In this document: positions 27,280 through 36,796 of the stretch, in pieces
Layout: the number at the start of each line of letters is the position of its first letter
How positions within the stretch are numbered: the first letter of the stretch is position 1
Origin: Woeseiaceae bacterium
GTDB lineage: Bacteria; Pseudomonadota; Gammaproteobacteria; Steroidobacterales; Woeseiaceae
Assembly: GCA_021773115.1 (NCBI GenBank)
Contig: JAJFKS010000003.1
Span: 124,001 to 188,000 of the forward strand
Direction of reading: 5' to 3'
Length of the DNA stretch: 64,000 nt
Notes under the pieces: generated by a model
Told to the model about the DNA's origin: nothing
What the model saw: the letters and a program-made list of their open reading frames with translations, nothing else
Databases searched by the model: none
Made by a program: the position numbers and the translations under genes

Positions 27280-28140
27280 CTAGCGGAGTCTCGCGATCAG
27301 GCTGGAGGTGTCCCAGCGCTTACCACCCATCGACTGAACCTCGGCATAGAATTGATCGACCAGGCGCGTGAGCTCGAGCACAGCACCGTTCTGATCAGCC
27401 TCAGCAAGCGCGATCGCGAGGTCTTTGCGCATCCAGTCGACGGCGAAACCGAAATCGAATTCGCCCTCAACCATCGTTTGCCAGCGATTTTCCATCTGCC
27501 ATGACTGCGCAGCACCTTTGGAAATGGATTCGATCACAATCGCGGGGTCGAGGCCTGCCTTGTTGGCAAAATGCAGCCCCTCGGCAAGGCCCTGGACAAT
27601 TCCGGCAATGCAGATTTGATTGACCATTTTCGCCAGCTGCCCCGAACCCGCTGGTCCAATCCGTGTCACCGCTTTGGCATAACTGTTCATGACCGGCAGT
27701 GCGCGTTGGAAACTGTCGTCGTCGCCGCCGACCATGACAGTAAGCTGGCCATTTTCGGCACCGGCCTGCCCGCCTGAAACGGGTGCATCGAGAAAACCCA
27801 CCGATTTCGTGGCCGCCAGGGCTGCCAGTTCACGCGCGATGCTGGCTGATGCGGTCGTATGATCGACAACGATAGAGCCGGCGTCGACCGCCGACATCAC
27901 GCCGTCGTCACCCAACAGGACTTCACGAACATCGTGATCGTTACCGACGCAACTGAAGACAATTTCGGCACCAAGAGCTGCAGCTGTCGGAGTGGCGGCC
28001 GATTTGCCGTTGAACTTTTCACACCACGCACGCGCTTTTGATTCAGTACGGTTATAGACCGTGACGTCGTGACCGCTCTTGGCAAGGAATCCCGCCATTG
28101 GAAAGCCCATGACACCCAGCCCGACAAATGCGACGCGCAC
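27280..28140 (-). CDS. 3-hydroxyisobutyrate dehydrogenase family oxidoreductase
   Basis: A 286-residue beta-hydroxyacid dehydrogenase. Rossmann start VAFVGLGVMGFPMAG with NRT after strand 2 (NADP preference is common with that residue pattern), FLDAPVSGGQAGAENG substrate loop, and the catalytic Lys in GSGQLAKMVNQ (about residue 171). In valine breakdown the family oxidises 3-hydroxyisobutyrate to methylmalonate semialdehyde; GarR-type tartronate reductases look similar. Start GTG at 28140 directly abuts the acyl-CoA dehydrogenase stop, so the operon context favours branched-chain acid metabolism. Confidence 0.83.
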   Translation of the reverse strand: MRVAFVGLGVMGFPMAGFLAKSGHDVTVYNRTESKARAWCEKFNGKSAATPTAAALGAEIVFSCVGNDHDVREVLLGDDGVMSAVDAGSIVVDHTTASASIARELAALAATKSVGFLDAPVSGGQAGAENGQLTVMVGGDDDSFQRALPVMNSYAKAVTRIGPAGSGQLAKMVNQICIAGIVQGLAEGLHFANKAGLDPAIVIESISKGAAQSWQMENRWQTMVEGEFDFGFAVDWMRKDLAIALAEADQNGAVLELTRLVDQFYAEVQSMGGKRWDTSSLIARLR

Positions 28141-29304
28141 TCAGGCCGCCTTGTTCTTTTTACGTGGATCAAGCCCGAGCGAGCGAGCGATAATTTCCCG
28201 CATGATTTCGGAGCTGCCAGCGTAAATGCGTGAAATTCGAGCATTGGTGTACATGCGGCTCACCGGATATTCATCCATGTAGCCGTTGCCGCCGTGCAAT
28301 TGGACACAATCATCCGTCACCCTGGCTTCAAGCTCGCTGCAGAAAAGCTTGGCTTTGGCCGCATCCTCGGCACTGAGCCTGCCAGCATTGTGTTCCATGA
28401 CACAACGGTCGACAAAAGCCTGCGCAACGTCCATTTCGGTTCGCATATCGGCGAGTTTGAAGCGCGTGTTCTGAAAATCCGCGATCGCCTGTCCGAATGC
28501 TTTGCGTTCTTGTGTATAGGCCATCGTCACATCAAACGCAGCCTCGGCGTTGGCGAGATATTGACAAGCGCCAAGCAGCCGTTCTTCCGCCAGAAAGTGC
28601 ATCAACTGGTAAAAGCCTCGGTTCAACTCGCCCAGCAAATTATCCTTCGGCACTTTGACATTGTTGAAGAACAGCTCCGCCGTGTCCTGGCTCTTCATGC
28701 CCATTTTCTTCAGGTTCTTGCCGCGCTCGAAGCCTTCCATACCGCGTTCAACAACCAACAGGCTGAGCCCATGGCGGCTCGTATCCGTACGCGCGACGAC
28801 GACCACCAGATCAGCCAGAATTCCGTTCGAGATAAATGTTTTTGATCCATTGAGGAGGTAGTGATCGCCTTTGTCTTCGGCCTTCGTGCGTATGCCGGAA
28901 ACGTCACTGCCGGCACCGGGCTCGGTGATCGCAACCGCGAGTACATGTTCGCCGGAAATACATTTTGGCAACCAGCGTTGTTTCTGTTCCTCAGTTCCCA
29001 GTTCACCAATGTACGGTCCCACCAGCCGACTGTGCAGGGTCATGAAGAAGCCGGGATCGCCGTGCCTGGCGATTTCTTCGATCAAAATCTGTTCGTAACG
29101 AAAGTCCGGCACACCGGCGCCACCGTACTTTTCGTCGGCCCACATCAGCAACATGCCCTGTTCGCCGGCCTTCAGGAACGCTTCGCGATCAACGATTCCC
29201 TGCTCACGCCATTTCTCAGAGTGCGGCATCACTTCGTTCTGATAAAACGCCCGCGCTGCATCGCGGAACATTTCGTGTTCTTCTTCAAATATGTTTCGGT
29301 CCAT
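28141..29304 (-). CDS. Acyl-CoA dehydrogenase
   Basis: A 387-residue flavoenzyme with standard ACAD blocks: AVAITEPGAGSDVSGIRT and 'LNGSKTFISNG' (FAD/acyl contacts), LLGACQYLANAEAAFDVTMAYTQERKAFGQ and QLHGGNGYMDEYPVSRMYTNARISRIYAGSSEIMREIIARSLG. The catalytic Glu position is the 'AEERLLGA' segment typical of long/branched-chain members, not the C-terminal Glu of short-chain ACADs. It oxidises an acyl-CoA to the 2-enoyl-CoA and passes electrons to ETF. It lies between the crotonase and the hydroxyacid dehydrogenase in the IcmF operon; chain specificity is not certain. Confidence 0.88.
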   Translation of the reverse strand: MDRNIFEEEHEMFRDAARAFYQNEVMPHSEKWREQGIVDREAFLKAGEQGMLLMWADEKYGGAGVPDFRYEQILIEEIARHGDPGFFMTLHSRLVGPYIGELGTEEQKQRWLPKCISGEHVLAVAITEPGAGSDVSGIRTKAEDKGDHYLLNGSKTFISNGILADLVVVVARTDTSRHGLSLLVVERGMEGFERGKNLKKMGMKSQDTAELFFNNVKVPKDNLLGELNRGFYQLMHFLAEERLLGACQYLANAEAAFDVTMAYTQERKAFGQAIADFQNTRFKLADMRTEMDVAQAFVDRCVMEHNAGRLSAEDAAKAKLFCSELEARVTDDCVQLHGGNGYMDEYPVSRMYTNARISRIYAGSSEIMREIIARSLGLDPRKKNKAA

Positions 29305-29323
29305 CTCTTATCTCAAATCCTGT

Positions 29324-30097
29324 CTATTTTCCGCTGAATATCGGGGCACGTTTTTCGAAAAATGCGGCGACACCTTCGGCCGCATCCTCGGTATCGCGCA
29401 ATTGGTTCTGAAGCTCCGCCTCCATCGCGTAGCTGCTGTGAAAGTCGTGATCCATTGCGTGACGCATGACTTTCTTGGTTGCCGCAAGCGACAGCGGTGC
29501 TCGTTGGCTCAGCTCCTTCGCCCAGCCGATCGCGACATCCAGTAGCTCATCGGCCGCAGCAATCTTGTTCGCTATGCCGAGCTCGACGCAGCGTTGGGCA
29601 CTGATACGTTCCGATTCAATACTTAGCTGGTACGCGCGATGGTAGCCGAGTTGCCGGACCAGCAACCAGTTTGCGCCGCCATCGGGAACCAGCGAAATCG
29701 TCGTAAATGGCGACAACAGAAAGGAATCGTCCGCCATAATCAGCAGATCGGCGTACATCGCAAAGGACAGTCCAATACCGGCTGCGAATCCCGGCACTGC
29801 TGCAATGACCGGTTTTGGAATATTGGCGATCGCCGCCAGCACGGGCGCATACTCGAACAGCAGTTTGCCCTGTGTCGACCGGTCGCCGACGAAGCCCTGT
29901 TTCAGATCGGCTCCGGCACTGAATGCTCGCCCCTCGCCGGTCAGTACAATACAGCGCACCGACGTGTCGCGGTGCGCCTTTTCGAACGCGAGCAACAGTT
30001 CAGCACAGAGTTCACTGGTAAAACCGTTAAGCGAATCCGGACGGTTCATCGAAATAACTGCAACGGCGTCGTGCTGCGTATACAGAACTGTGTCCAT
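29324..30097 (-). CDS. Enoyl-CoA hydratase/isomerase family protein
   Basis: A 257-residue crotonase-fold enzyme. The oxyanion-hole segments are AFSAGADLKQG and VPGFAAGIGLSF. Where hydratases have the first catalytic Glu (QPE.LLG.IPGAGG) this protein reads PFTTISLVPDGGANWLL. The Glu is Thr and the Asp of 'PDGG' resembles PaaG-type isomerases. So an isomerase or an unusual hydratase is at least as likely as a plain enoyl-CoA hydratase. It follows icmF after 29 nt and precedes the dehydrogenase by 19 nt. Confidence 0.85.
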   Translation of the reverse strand: MDTVLYTQHDAVAVISMNRPDSLNGFTSELCAELLLAFEKAHRDTSVRCIVLTGEGRAFSAGADLKQGFVGDRSTQGKLLFEYAPVLAAIANIPKPVIAAVPGFAAGIGLSFAMYADLLIMADDSFLLSPFTTISLVPDGGANWLLVRQLGYHRAYQLSIESERISAQRCVELGIANKIAAADELLDVAIGWAKELSQRAPLSLAATKKVMRHAMDHDFHSSYAMEAELQNQLRDTEDAAEGVAAFFEKRAPIFSGK

Positions 30098-30126
30098 TAT
30101 TTACTTGCTCCGTAAACTGCAGGCGA

Positions 30127-33100
30127 TTACATGTTGCGGCGATATTCGCCGCCAACGTCATACAGTGCTGCTGAAATTTGACTCAATGAGTTGGCTTTAA
30201 CCGTTTCCATCAGTTCGGCGAACACGTTGCCGCGTTCACGCGCCACCGCCTGCAGTCGTTTCAATGCTGCTTCGCTGTCGTCACTGTGTGTCGACTGGAA
30301 CGCACGCAAGTGGCGAATCTGATCCTGTTTCTCACCCTCTGAGGAGCGAATGAGTTCGAGTTCATGCACCTCGTCCTCCTGGCCCGCTTTTGGCAAGAAC
30401 GTATTGACGCCGATCAACGGCAGGCTGCCATCGTGCTTGCGCCCCTCGTAGTAGAGGCTCTCATCCTGAATTTTGCCGCGTTGATACATCGTGTCCATTG
30501 CACCGAGAACGCCACCGCGTTCGGAAATGCGCTCGAACTCCTGGTAAACCGCCTCCTCGACGAGGTCGGTCAATTCATTAATAACGAAAGACCCTTGCCA
30601 GGGATTTTCACAGAAATTGAGGCCGAGTTCGCGAGAGATGATCAACTGAATCGCAACCGCACGGCGAACTGACTGCTCGGTCGGCGTCGTTACGGCTTCG
30701 TCGAACGCGTTTGTGTGCAGGCTGTTGCAATTGTCGAACAATGCATACAGCGCCTGCAAGGTCGTGCGAATGTCGTTGAAGCTGATTTCCTGCGCATGCA
30801 AACTGCGCCCCGAGGTTTGCACGTGGTATTTCAACATCTGCGAGCGTGCACTTGCGCCATAGCGCTCACGCATTGCTCGCGCCCAGATACGTCGGGCGAC
30901 GCGGCCAATCACGCTGTATTCAGGATCCATGCCGTTTGAGAAAAAGAAACTTAAATTGGGTGCAAAGTCGTCGATGTCCATGCCACGCGCGAGGTAATAC
31001 TCAACAATGGTAAAGCCGTTCGACAAGGTAAACGCGAGCTGACTGATCGGGTTCGCACCGGCTTCGGCGATATGATATCCGCTGATTGAAATCGAATAGT
31101 AATTGCGAACCTGGTTGTCGATGAAATACTGCTGCACATCGCCCATCATTTTCATCGCAAACTCGGTCGAGAAGATGCAGGTGTTCTGGGCCTGATCCTC
31201 TTTCAGAATGTCTGCCTGAACGGTACCGCGTACAGCTGCCATCGTTTCCTGCTTGATACGCGCATAAGTCTCAGCGTCGACCAACTTGTCGCCTGAGATT
31301 CCCAGCAAACCCAGCCCCAGTCCGTCGTGGCCGTCCGGCAGTTTACCGACGTATTGCGGCCGCTCGCGATTCTCGAAGTACGCGTCAATCTTCTTTTTCG
31401 CGTTTTCCCACTCGCCACTGTCACGCAGGTGCTTCTCAATCTGCTGGTCAACCGCAGTGTTCATGAAAAACGCGAGAATCATCGGTGCCGGACCGTTGAT
31501 GGTCATGGATACAGATGTCGTGGGCGATGAAAGATCGAAGCCCGAATAGAGCTTCTTCATGTCGTCGACCGTCGCAATCGAAACGCCCGAGTTTCCGACT
31601 TTGCCGAATATGTCGGGACGCTCATGCGGGTCCTCACCGTACAAAGTGACAGAATCGAAGGCTGTTGAAAGGCGCGCTGCTGGCTGATCCTGTGACAGGT
31701 AATGGAATCGGCGGTTCGTTCGCTCCGGCGTGCCTTCTCCTGCGAACATGCGCGTCGGGTCCTCGCCAAGTCGCCGGTAGGGATACACGCCGCCCGTATA
31801 GGGGTAGCCGCCGGGCAGGTTTTCCTTGGACAGGAATTTCAGCAACTCGCCCCAATCCGAGTATTCGGGTGCTGCAATCTTCGGGATGCGCTGGTGACTC
31901 AGACTTTCGAGATAATTGTCACCGGTAATCTCTCGCCCGCGCACCGTGTAGCTGAAGGTTTCGGACTTGACGCCTGCCTTCTGCGCTGGCCATTCCTGTA
32001 ACAGGCGGATTGATTCGGCACTGAGATCGGAAACCGCTTCCTGGTAACGCTGTCTGAACAGCGTAAGACTGCTGTCATCGCCGCCGAGCAGATCCTCAGC
32101 TTTGTATAACTCCAGCACGCCGGGCAGCTTCGTGTCCTCGACCAGCTTCAGCGACTCGTACAAATGCTGCGCCCGACTGGCAATGCTCGCCTGCGATTCA
32201 GCCTGGGCGTTGGCAGCCCGGCCCTGCTCCGCAATTTCGGCAAGGTAGCGAATTCGTGCGCCGGGTATGGTCGCCGTTGATCGCGGCTCCTTGTTGTCAG
32301 TGTTGATGTCCGGCGTCCAGTGGTCCGCATCCAGGCCGGCTTTCTCAACAACGCGCCTGCACAATTCCTTGAACATCCAGCTAACACCCGGATCGTTGAA
32401 TTGACTGGCAATGGTTGGGTACACGGGGATATCGGCGTCGGCGACTTTGAACGCGACGTGGTTGCGCTTCCATTGTTTTCGGATGTCGCGCAGCGCGTCT
32501 TCTGCACCGCGCTTGTCGAACTTGTTCAGCACGATGAGATCCGCGAAGTCGAGCATGTCGATTTTTTCGAGCTGACTGGCTGCTCCATATTCACTGGTCA
32601 TGACGTAGACTGAAAAGTCGACCATGTCGACAATCTCGCTGTCGCTTTGACCAATGCCCGCGGTTTCGACGATGACCATGTCGAAACCCAAACTCTTCAG
32701 GAACAAAATATGGTCGCTGAGCATCTCACTGGTCGCAAGATGCTGACGACGCGTCGCGATCGAACGCATGTAAATGCGTTCACAACGCAATGAGTTCATT
32801 CGAATGCGATCACCCAGCAGTGCACCGCCGGTGCGGCGACGCGTTGGGTCAACCGCCAGTACGGCAATGCGTTTTTTATCGAAGCAGGCGAGAAAGCGGT
32901 TCAGCAGTTCATCGGTGACGCTGCTCTTGCCTGCGCCGCCGGTACCGGTAATACCGATCACCGGAACCTGCCCGGCCTGCACATGCCATTCCTTTCGCAG
33001 TTGCGTCAGTTGCGCGTCGCTGAAAACGCCCTCTTCGAGCGCCGAGATGGTCGCTGCAATATCCGTCGTATCTTGTGGATCAACTGACGCAGGTGCCGCC

Positions 33101-33570
33101 GACGATCGCCGACCCTGCACAGTTCGCTCGATCAGGTCATTGATCATCGCTTCAAGTCCGAGCTCCATGCCATCGTGCGGGTGATAAATTCGCTCCACGC
33201 CGTAGGCCATCAATGACTTGATCTCATCCGGTGTGATCGTGCCACCACCACCACCAAACACCTTGATATGTCCCGCGCCGGACTCGCGCAGGCGATCGAT
33301 CATGTATTCGAAGAACTCGGTATGACCACCCTGGTAGGAACTGATTGCGATGCCGTCGGCGTCTTCCTGGATCGCCGCCCGCACGATATCCTCGACGCTA
33401 CGGTTGTGGCCGAGGTGAATGACCTCCGCACCACGCGCCTGAATCAGCCGTCGCATGATATTGATGGCGGCATCATGTCCGTCAAACAAGGACGCGGCGG
33501 TGACGAAGCGCAGCGGTGCCTCACGGGTCTTGCCCGAGACGCCTGGCAGATCGCTGGCTACACTACTCAT
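30127..33570 (-). CDS. icmF: Fused isobutyryl-CoA mutase (IcmF)
   Basis: 1147 residues with three parts in order. The B12-binding domain (about 20-135) has base-off ligand His32 in FDGHDAAIN and [12 protein letters not shown]. The MeaI-like G-protein chaperone (about 200-420) has P-loop GTGGAGKSS at 209-217 and NKFD at 349-352. The substrate TIM-barrel domain (about 545-1147) follows a helical linker. Phe609 (RMFAGEG) and Gln795 (QAQNTCIF) occupy positions where methylmalonyl-CoA mutase has Tyr and Arg, so the substrate should be isobutyryl/n-butyryl-CoA (or isovaleryl/pivalyl-CoA). It heads the operon opposite a TetR gene. Confidence 0.93.
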   Translation of the reverse strand: MSSVASDLPGVSGKTREAPLRFVTAASLFDGHDAAINIMRRLIQARGAEVIHLGHNRSVEDIVRAAIQEDADGIAISSYQGGHTEFFEYMIDRLRESGAGHIKVFGGGGGTITPDEIKSLMAYGVERIYHPHDGMELGLEAMINDLIERTVQGRRSSAAPASVDPQDTTDIAATISALEEGVFSDAQLTQLRKEWHVQAGQVPVIGITGTGGAGKSSVTDELLNRFLACFDKKRIAVLAVDPTRRRTGGALLGDRIRMNSLRCERIYMRSIATRRQHLATSEMLSDHILFLKSLGFDMVIVETAGIGQSDSEIVDMVDFSVYVMTSEYGAASQLEKIDMLDFADLIVLNKFDKRGAEDALRDIRKQWKRNHVAFKVADADIPVYPTIASQFNDPGVSWMFKELCRRVVEKAGLDADHWTPDINTDNKEPRSTATIPGARIRYLAEIAEQGRAANAQAESQASIASRAQHLYESLKLVEDTKLPGVLELYKAEDLLGGDDSSLTLFRQRYQEAVSDLSAESIRLLQEWPAQKAGVKSETFSYTVRGREITGDNYLESLSHQRIPKIAAPEYSDWGELLKFLSKENLPGGYPYTGGVYPYRRLGEDPTRMFAGEGTPERTNRRFHYLSQDQPAARLSTAFDSVTLYGEDPHERPDIFGKVGNSGVSIATVDDMKKLYSGFDLSSPTTSVSMTINGPAPMILAFFMNTAVDQQIEKHLRDSGEWENAKKKIDAYFENRERPQYVGKLPDGHDGLGLGLLGISGDKLVDAETYARIKQETMAAVRGTVQADILKEDQAQNTCIFSTEFAMKMMGDVQQYFIDNQVRNYYSISISGYHIAEAGANPISQLAFTLSNGFTIVEYYLARGMDIDDFAPNLSFFFSNGMDPEYSVIGRVARRIWARAMRERYGASARSQMLKYHVQTSGRSLHAQEISFNDIRTTLQALYALFDNCNSLHTNAFDEAVTTPTEQSVRRAVAIQLIISRELGLNFCENPWQGSFVINELTDLVEEAVYQEFERISERGGVLGAMDTMYQRGKIQDESLYYEGRKHDGSLPLIGVNTFLPKAGQEDEVHELELIRSSEGEKQDQIRHLRAFQSTHSDDSEAALKRLQAVARERGNVFAELMETVKANSLSQISAALYDVGGEYRRNM

Positions 33571-33618
33571 TGCCGAATTTCCTTAAAAATCAGTGACTTT
33601 GCGGGTTGCAATTATTTT

Positions 33619-33643
33619 AATCTGGATTAAAATAATCCAGATT
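33619..33643. promoter_or_regulatory. Perfect 10-bp inverted repeat, putative TetR operator
   Basis: AATCTGGATT and AATCCAGATT (33619-33628 and 33634-33643) are exact inverted repeats around a 5-bp AT centre. The site is 48 bp upstream of icmF and 55 bp upstream of the preferred tetR start, which fits an operator controlling both directions. Confidence 0.7.
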
Positions 33644-33698
33644 GACGCAGAACTCAAGTGCCCGTGTCGCAATGCACGAGCGCATAACAGGAATTACC

Positions 33699-34307
33699 AT
33701 GGCATCAAAGGCCAAAGAGACCCGTTTTCAGCTGCAAAAAGGCCGCATGCTCCGCGCGGCCGCACAGTGCTTCAATCAAAAAGGCTACAGCGGCACCTCA
33801 CTGCGTGACGTCGCTGCGGTACTCGGTCTGACCGACCCCGCCCTCTACTACTATGTGCGCAACAAGGAAGAGCTCGTCTATCTTTGTTACCTGCGTGCGG
33901 CTGCGCTCGGTCACGAAGCGCTGGAGCGCGCCAAAGACGAAGGCAGCAACGGCATGGATATCGCCTTGCGCTATTTTCGCCATCACATCGAAATGATGGT
34001 CGGCGAACGCGGCCCGATCGCAATTATGAGTGAGATCCCTTCATTAAAACCCGACCACCGCAACGAGGTCCTCGCTTTGTCGCGGCGCCACAGCCTGAAT
34101 TTCGAAGCGGTACTGGAAGCCGGAATTCTCGACGGCAGCCTTGAAGACTGCAACGTACGCATGACCGGTAACGCCATCATGGGCTCGATCAACTGGATTC
34201 CAAAGTGGTACCACGGTGATCCCTCCATGGGCCGTCAACTGCTTGAGGAATTCCCGCAAATCCTGGCGCGCGGATTACAATGTAGCGTATCACTCGCTGA
34301 TGCGTAA
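33699..34307 (+). CDS. TetR family transcriptional regulator
   Basis: About 202 residues from ATG at 33699, chosen because it has an AGGA site and begins just before the helix-turn-helix. The longer frame from 33642 would cut into the inverted repeat. The N-terminal TetR_N domain reads RAAAQCFNQKGYSGTSLRDVA, then LGLTDPALYYYVRNKEELVYL. The C-terminal ligand domain (GPIAIMSEIPSL...) resembles acyl-CoA-responsive regulators in length and helical content. Divergence from icmF and the shared palindrome make it the likely repressor of that operon, with an acyl-CoA as probable inducer (inference). It overlaps the convergent Sel1-like gene by 18 nt. Confidence 0.87.
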   Translation: MASKAKETRFQLQKGRMLRAAAQCFNQKGYSGTSLRDVAAVLGLTDPALYYYVRNKEELVYLCYLRAAALGHEALERAKDEGSNGMDIALRYFRHHIEMMVGERGPIAIMSEIPSLKPDHRNEVLALSRRHSLNFEAVLEAGILDGSLEDCNVRMTGNAIMGSINWIPKWYHGDPSMGRQLLEEFPQILARGLQCSVSLADA

Positions 34308-35015
34308 GCGTTCCTCGACCTTGCGTTCAAGCTCGCCCAAGTTAATTTTCTCCGGATTGGTTTCGAGGTCCTTGAACTCGCCCAGCTGTTTCAGTCTGAT
34401 CAGGCTGTCTTCCAGCTGATCACGAATACTGTCGCGATAGCTGATGCTGGATGTCATTCGACCGCTGCGTGGATCGACAATGCTCACCTGGCTCGCCTCA
34501 CTTCCGAGGCGAGATCCGGTCATCTGCCGAAGCCTGCCGTGGTCTCGCTTGATGGTCGCCAGCAGAATCGCGAGGTCGCTGAATTCCATGCGAAGCTCAC
34601 CGTATAACTCATCCGAATCGCGTATTTGCTCGCTTGTCAGGCTGCGGGTCAGTTGGTCGCGCACCTCGGCGAACTCTCGCGTGCCGCGCTCCGCTGCCAG
34701 CTGGTACCAGGCCGACGCCGCCACATGATTTTCCGGGACGCCCAGTCCCATGTGGTAAAGATAGCCGATCATGTACTGCGCGTACTTGTCGCCGATCACG
34801 GCCAACTCGTTGCGGTAGATAAAGAACGCACGTTCGTACTCGCCAGCAACGAATAGACCGTCAACCTTGCGCTGCATCGCGAGGGTCCTGCTATCGGGTC
34901 GATTGACCGAGATACCTGAACCGCGCTGTGCCAGCACGATATCTGATACCAGCATCGATCCGCAGACGAGCAGCGCAAAGAGGGCCTTATTGAGTCGTGA
35001 TGCGTTGATTTGCAC
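34290..35015 (-). CDS. Exported Sel1/TPR-like repeat protein
   Basis: About 241 residues from GTG at 35015, supported by a GGGGA site; upstream in-frame codons to 35096 lack a signal and overlap the crotonase gene end. The new N-terminus is a signal peptide (ALFALLVCGSMLVSDIVLAQ). One clear Sel1-like repeat reads AQYMIGYLYHMGLGVPENH, then AASAWYQLAAERG. The C-terminal third is helical and charged with a coiled-coil feel (LEDSLIRLKQLGEFKDLE). The role is unknown; Sel1 proteins scaffold protein contacts in the periplasm. It is downstream of the liu-type genes on the same strand. Confidence 0.65.
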   Translation of the reverse strand: MQINASRLNKALFALLVCGSMLVSDIVLAQRGSGISVNRPDSRTLAMQRKVDGLFVAGEYERAFFIYRNELAVIGDKYAQYMIGYLYHMGLGVPENHVAASAWYQLAAERGTREFAEVRDQLTRSLTSEQIRDSDELYGELRMEFSDLAILLATIKRDHGRLRQMTGSRLGSEASQVSIVDPRSGRMTSSISYRDSIRDQLEDSLIRLKQLGEFKDLETNPEKINLGELERKVEERLRISE

Positions 35016-35092
35016 GTTTCCCCTATATGGTCCTGATTTTGAGTACCAATTAAGGATTTGGTTCCGACGGTGCAGCGAATACGCAGAGCACG

Positions 35093-35884
35093 TCAATCTT
35101 TGAAATCTGGCTGGCGCTTCGCGAGGTTCGCCCGGACAGCTTCAATCTGGTTACTGCCACCAATTATGCCAGCTTGCAGGCGCGCCTCGAGTGCCAAAGC
35201 GTCGGATTCGGTCATTTGCCAGGCCTGGTTGACCAGCGATTTAATGCCACGTATTGCGTCAGGTGAACGTTCAGCACATTCGCGTGCGAGCGTGTAACTG
35301 GCGTCGATTGGATCTTCGACGACGTCCGTCAGTAAGCCGATGGCGTGCGCTTCTGCGCCGCTCAGAATACGCGCACTCCAGGCAAGCGCTTTGACATGGT
35401 CTGGTGCCACCAGGTGCCGCAACGTGGCACTGAGTCCCATGTCCGGAATAATGCCCCACCGGGCTTCCATGATCGATAGCCTCGCGTCCGGACTCCCATA
35501 GCGAATATCAGCGCCGAGAGCGATCTGCAACCCGCCGCCGAAACAAACGCCCTGAATGGCACAGATCACCGGTATTGGCAGCTCGCGCCACGCGTAGGCA
35601 GCGCGCTGAAACACGTTGGCTGGCGACGGACTGACCGGCGTCCTGAGTGCCTCGCTGAAATCAAGTTCCGGGTCACCGAACACGCCAAGGTCGATACCGG
35701 TACAAAAATTGTCACCATCACCGCGCAGCACAACTGCGCGCACGGAGCGGTCGCTTGCGATCTGATCCGCCGCATCGCCCAATGCTTCGAACATACGCAT
35801 GTCCAGCGCATTGAGCTTGTCCGCCCGATTCAGCATGACGTCGGCGACGTGCGCCTGGATGCGTATTCGGACTCGATCTGTCAC
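35093..35884 (-). CDS. Enoyl-CoA hydratase/isomerase (crotonase) family protein, possible LiuC
   Basis: 263 residues with crotonase motifs: LNRADKLNALD, NFCTGIDLGVFG, IPVICAIQGVCFGGGLQIALGADIRYG and MEARWGIIPDMGLSATLR. The Glu of MEARWG keeps the first catalytic acid; the Asp in PDMG is shared with crotonase isomerases. In leucine breakdown LiuC hydrates 3-methylglutaconyl-CoA; linkage to liuA and liuB makes this possible, but the sequence also fits a general enoyl-CoA isomerase. GTG start at 35884, 16 nt after the MaoC stop. Confidence 0.8.
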   Translation of the reverse strand: MTDRVRIRIQAHVADVMLNRADKLNALDMRMFEALGDAADQIASDRSVRAVVLRGDGDNFCTGIDLGVFGDPELDFSEALRTPVSPSPANVFQRAAYAWRELPIPVICAIQGVCFGGGLQIALGADIRYGSPDARLSIMEARWGIIPDMGLSATLRHLVAPDHVKALAWSARILSGAEAHAIGLLTDVVEDPIDASYTLARECAERSPDAIRGIKSLVNQAWQMTESDALALEARLQAGIIGGSNQIEAVRANLAKRQPDFKD

Positions 35885-35899
35885 AGGACGTTTCGCAAT

Positions 35900-36757
35900 T
35901 TATGTCACCAGCGTGCACTTGCCATTGCGCAGCACAATGGCGTCCCGGTCTTTTACAGTGCAACGGAAAGAGATCACATTGCCGTCCTGCCACATGTCCG
36001 TGGTGATGACGTCACCTGGGAATACCGGAGACGTAAAGCGCGCCTCGAAACTCTCGACCAAAGTAAAATCATAGTCGCAAATCGTTTTCAAGATCGCGCG
36101 ACAGGCAATACCGTAACTGCACATACCATGCAGGATCGGAACATTGAAGCCGGCTTGCGTGGCGACCGCCGGGTCTGCGTGCAGTGGGTTGCGGTCGCCG
36201 GTGAGGCGAAATAACAGTGCCTGGTCTTCGCGGGTTCCAATGTCGCAGCTCAAATCCGGGTCGCGGCGAGGTGCACGGTGTGGCCGGGGGCCGGTCCCGG
36301 CAGGACCACCAAATCCACCGTCACCTCGCGCCATTACGGTACATCCGAGCGTAAACAGAACGGTATCGTCGCCTGCAAACCTGCCCTCGGCTTCGAACAG
36401 AATCAATGCGCCTTTGCGCGGGCCCCAGTCAAAAGCGCCGGCAACACGCTTGTTGATCAGGAGATCGGCACTCGCCGGTAACGGCCGGTACAAAGTCATG
36501 CGTTGCTCGGAATGCAATACCTGGCTGAAATCCCAGCCCAGGCCCGGAGGAAACATGTCCGGCACCAGCACCGACGCCAGTGTCGGCATCGTCTTGAACG
36601 CGCTGCCCTGCTCGTACACATACGGCAGCTCTTTCAAGTCCACGGGATTGCGCCCCATGCCAACACTCAGTGCATAGAGAATAGCTTCAGAATCATTGTA
36701 GGAAAGTGGCAGGTCGACGACTTCGGTCGCCATTAGTTTGTCGTAGTCAAGCGGCAT
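35900..36757 (-). CDS. MaoC-like 2-enoyl-CoA hydratase (double hot-dog)
   Basis: 285 residues. The C-terminal hot-dog half has the hydratase-2 motif TGDRNPLHADPAVATQAGF followed by PILHGMC, with the catalytic Asp and His. The N-terminal half (SYNDSEAILYALSVGMGRNP and LHSEQRMTLYRPLP) is the degenerate partner seen in MFE-2 and Mycobacterium HtdZ-like enzymes. The family adds water to give (R)-3-hydroxyacyl-CoA. A MaoC gene is not a standard member of liu operons, so its substrate here is uncertain. It lies 39 nt from the carboxylase gene. Confidence 0.87.
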   Translation of the reverse strand: MPLDYDKLMATEVVDLPLSYNDSEAILYALSVGMGRNPVDLKELPYVYEQGSAFKTMPTLASVLVPDMFPPGLGWDFSQVLHSEQRMTLYRPLPASADLLINKRVAGAFDWGPRKGALILFEAEGRFAGDDTVLFTLGCTVMARGDGGFGGPAGTGPRPHRAPRRDPDLSCDIGTREDQALLFRLTGDRNPLHADPAVATQAGFNVPILHGMCSYGIACRAILKTICDYDFTLVESFEARFTSPVFPGDVITTDMWQDGNVISFRCTVKDRDAIVLRNGKCTLVT

Positions 36758-36796
36758 GATTCATCCATTATTCACTTGGCGTGATTGTACATGGAC

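Noticed and set aside
30127..33570. Methylmalonyl-CoA mutase
   Set aside because: The fused G-protein domain and Phe609/Gln795 in place of Tyr/Arg indicate the IcmF type.
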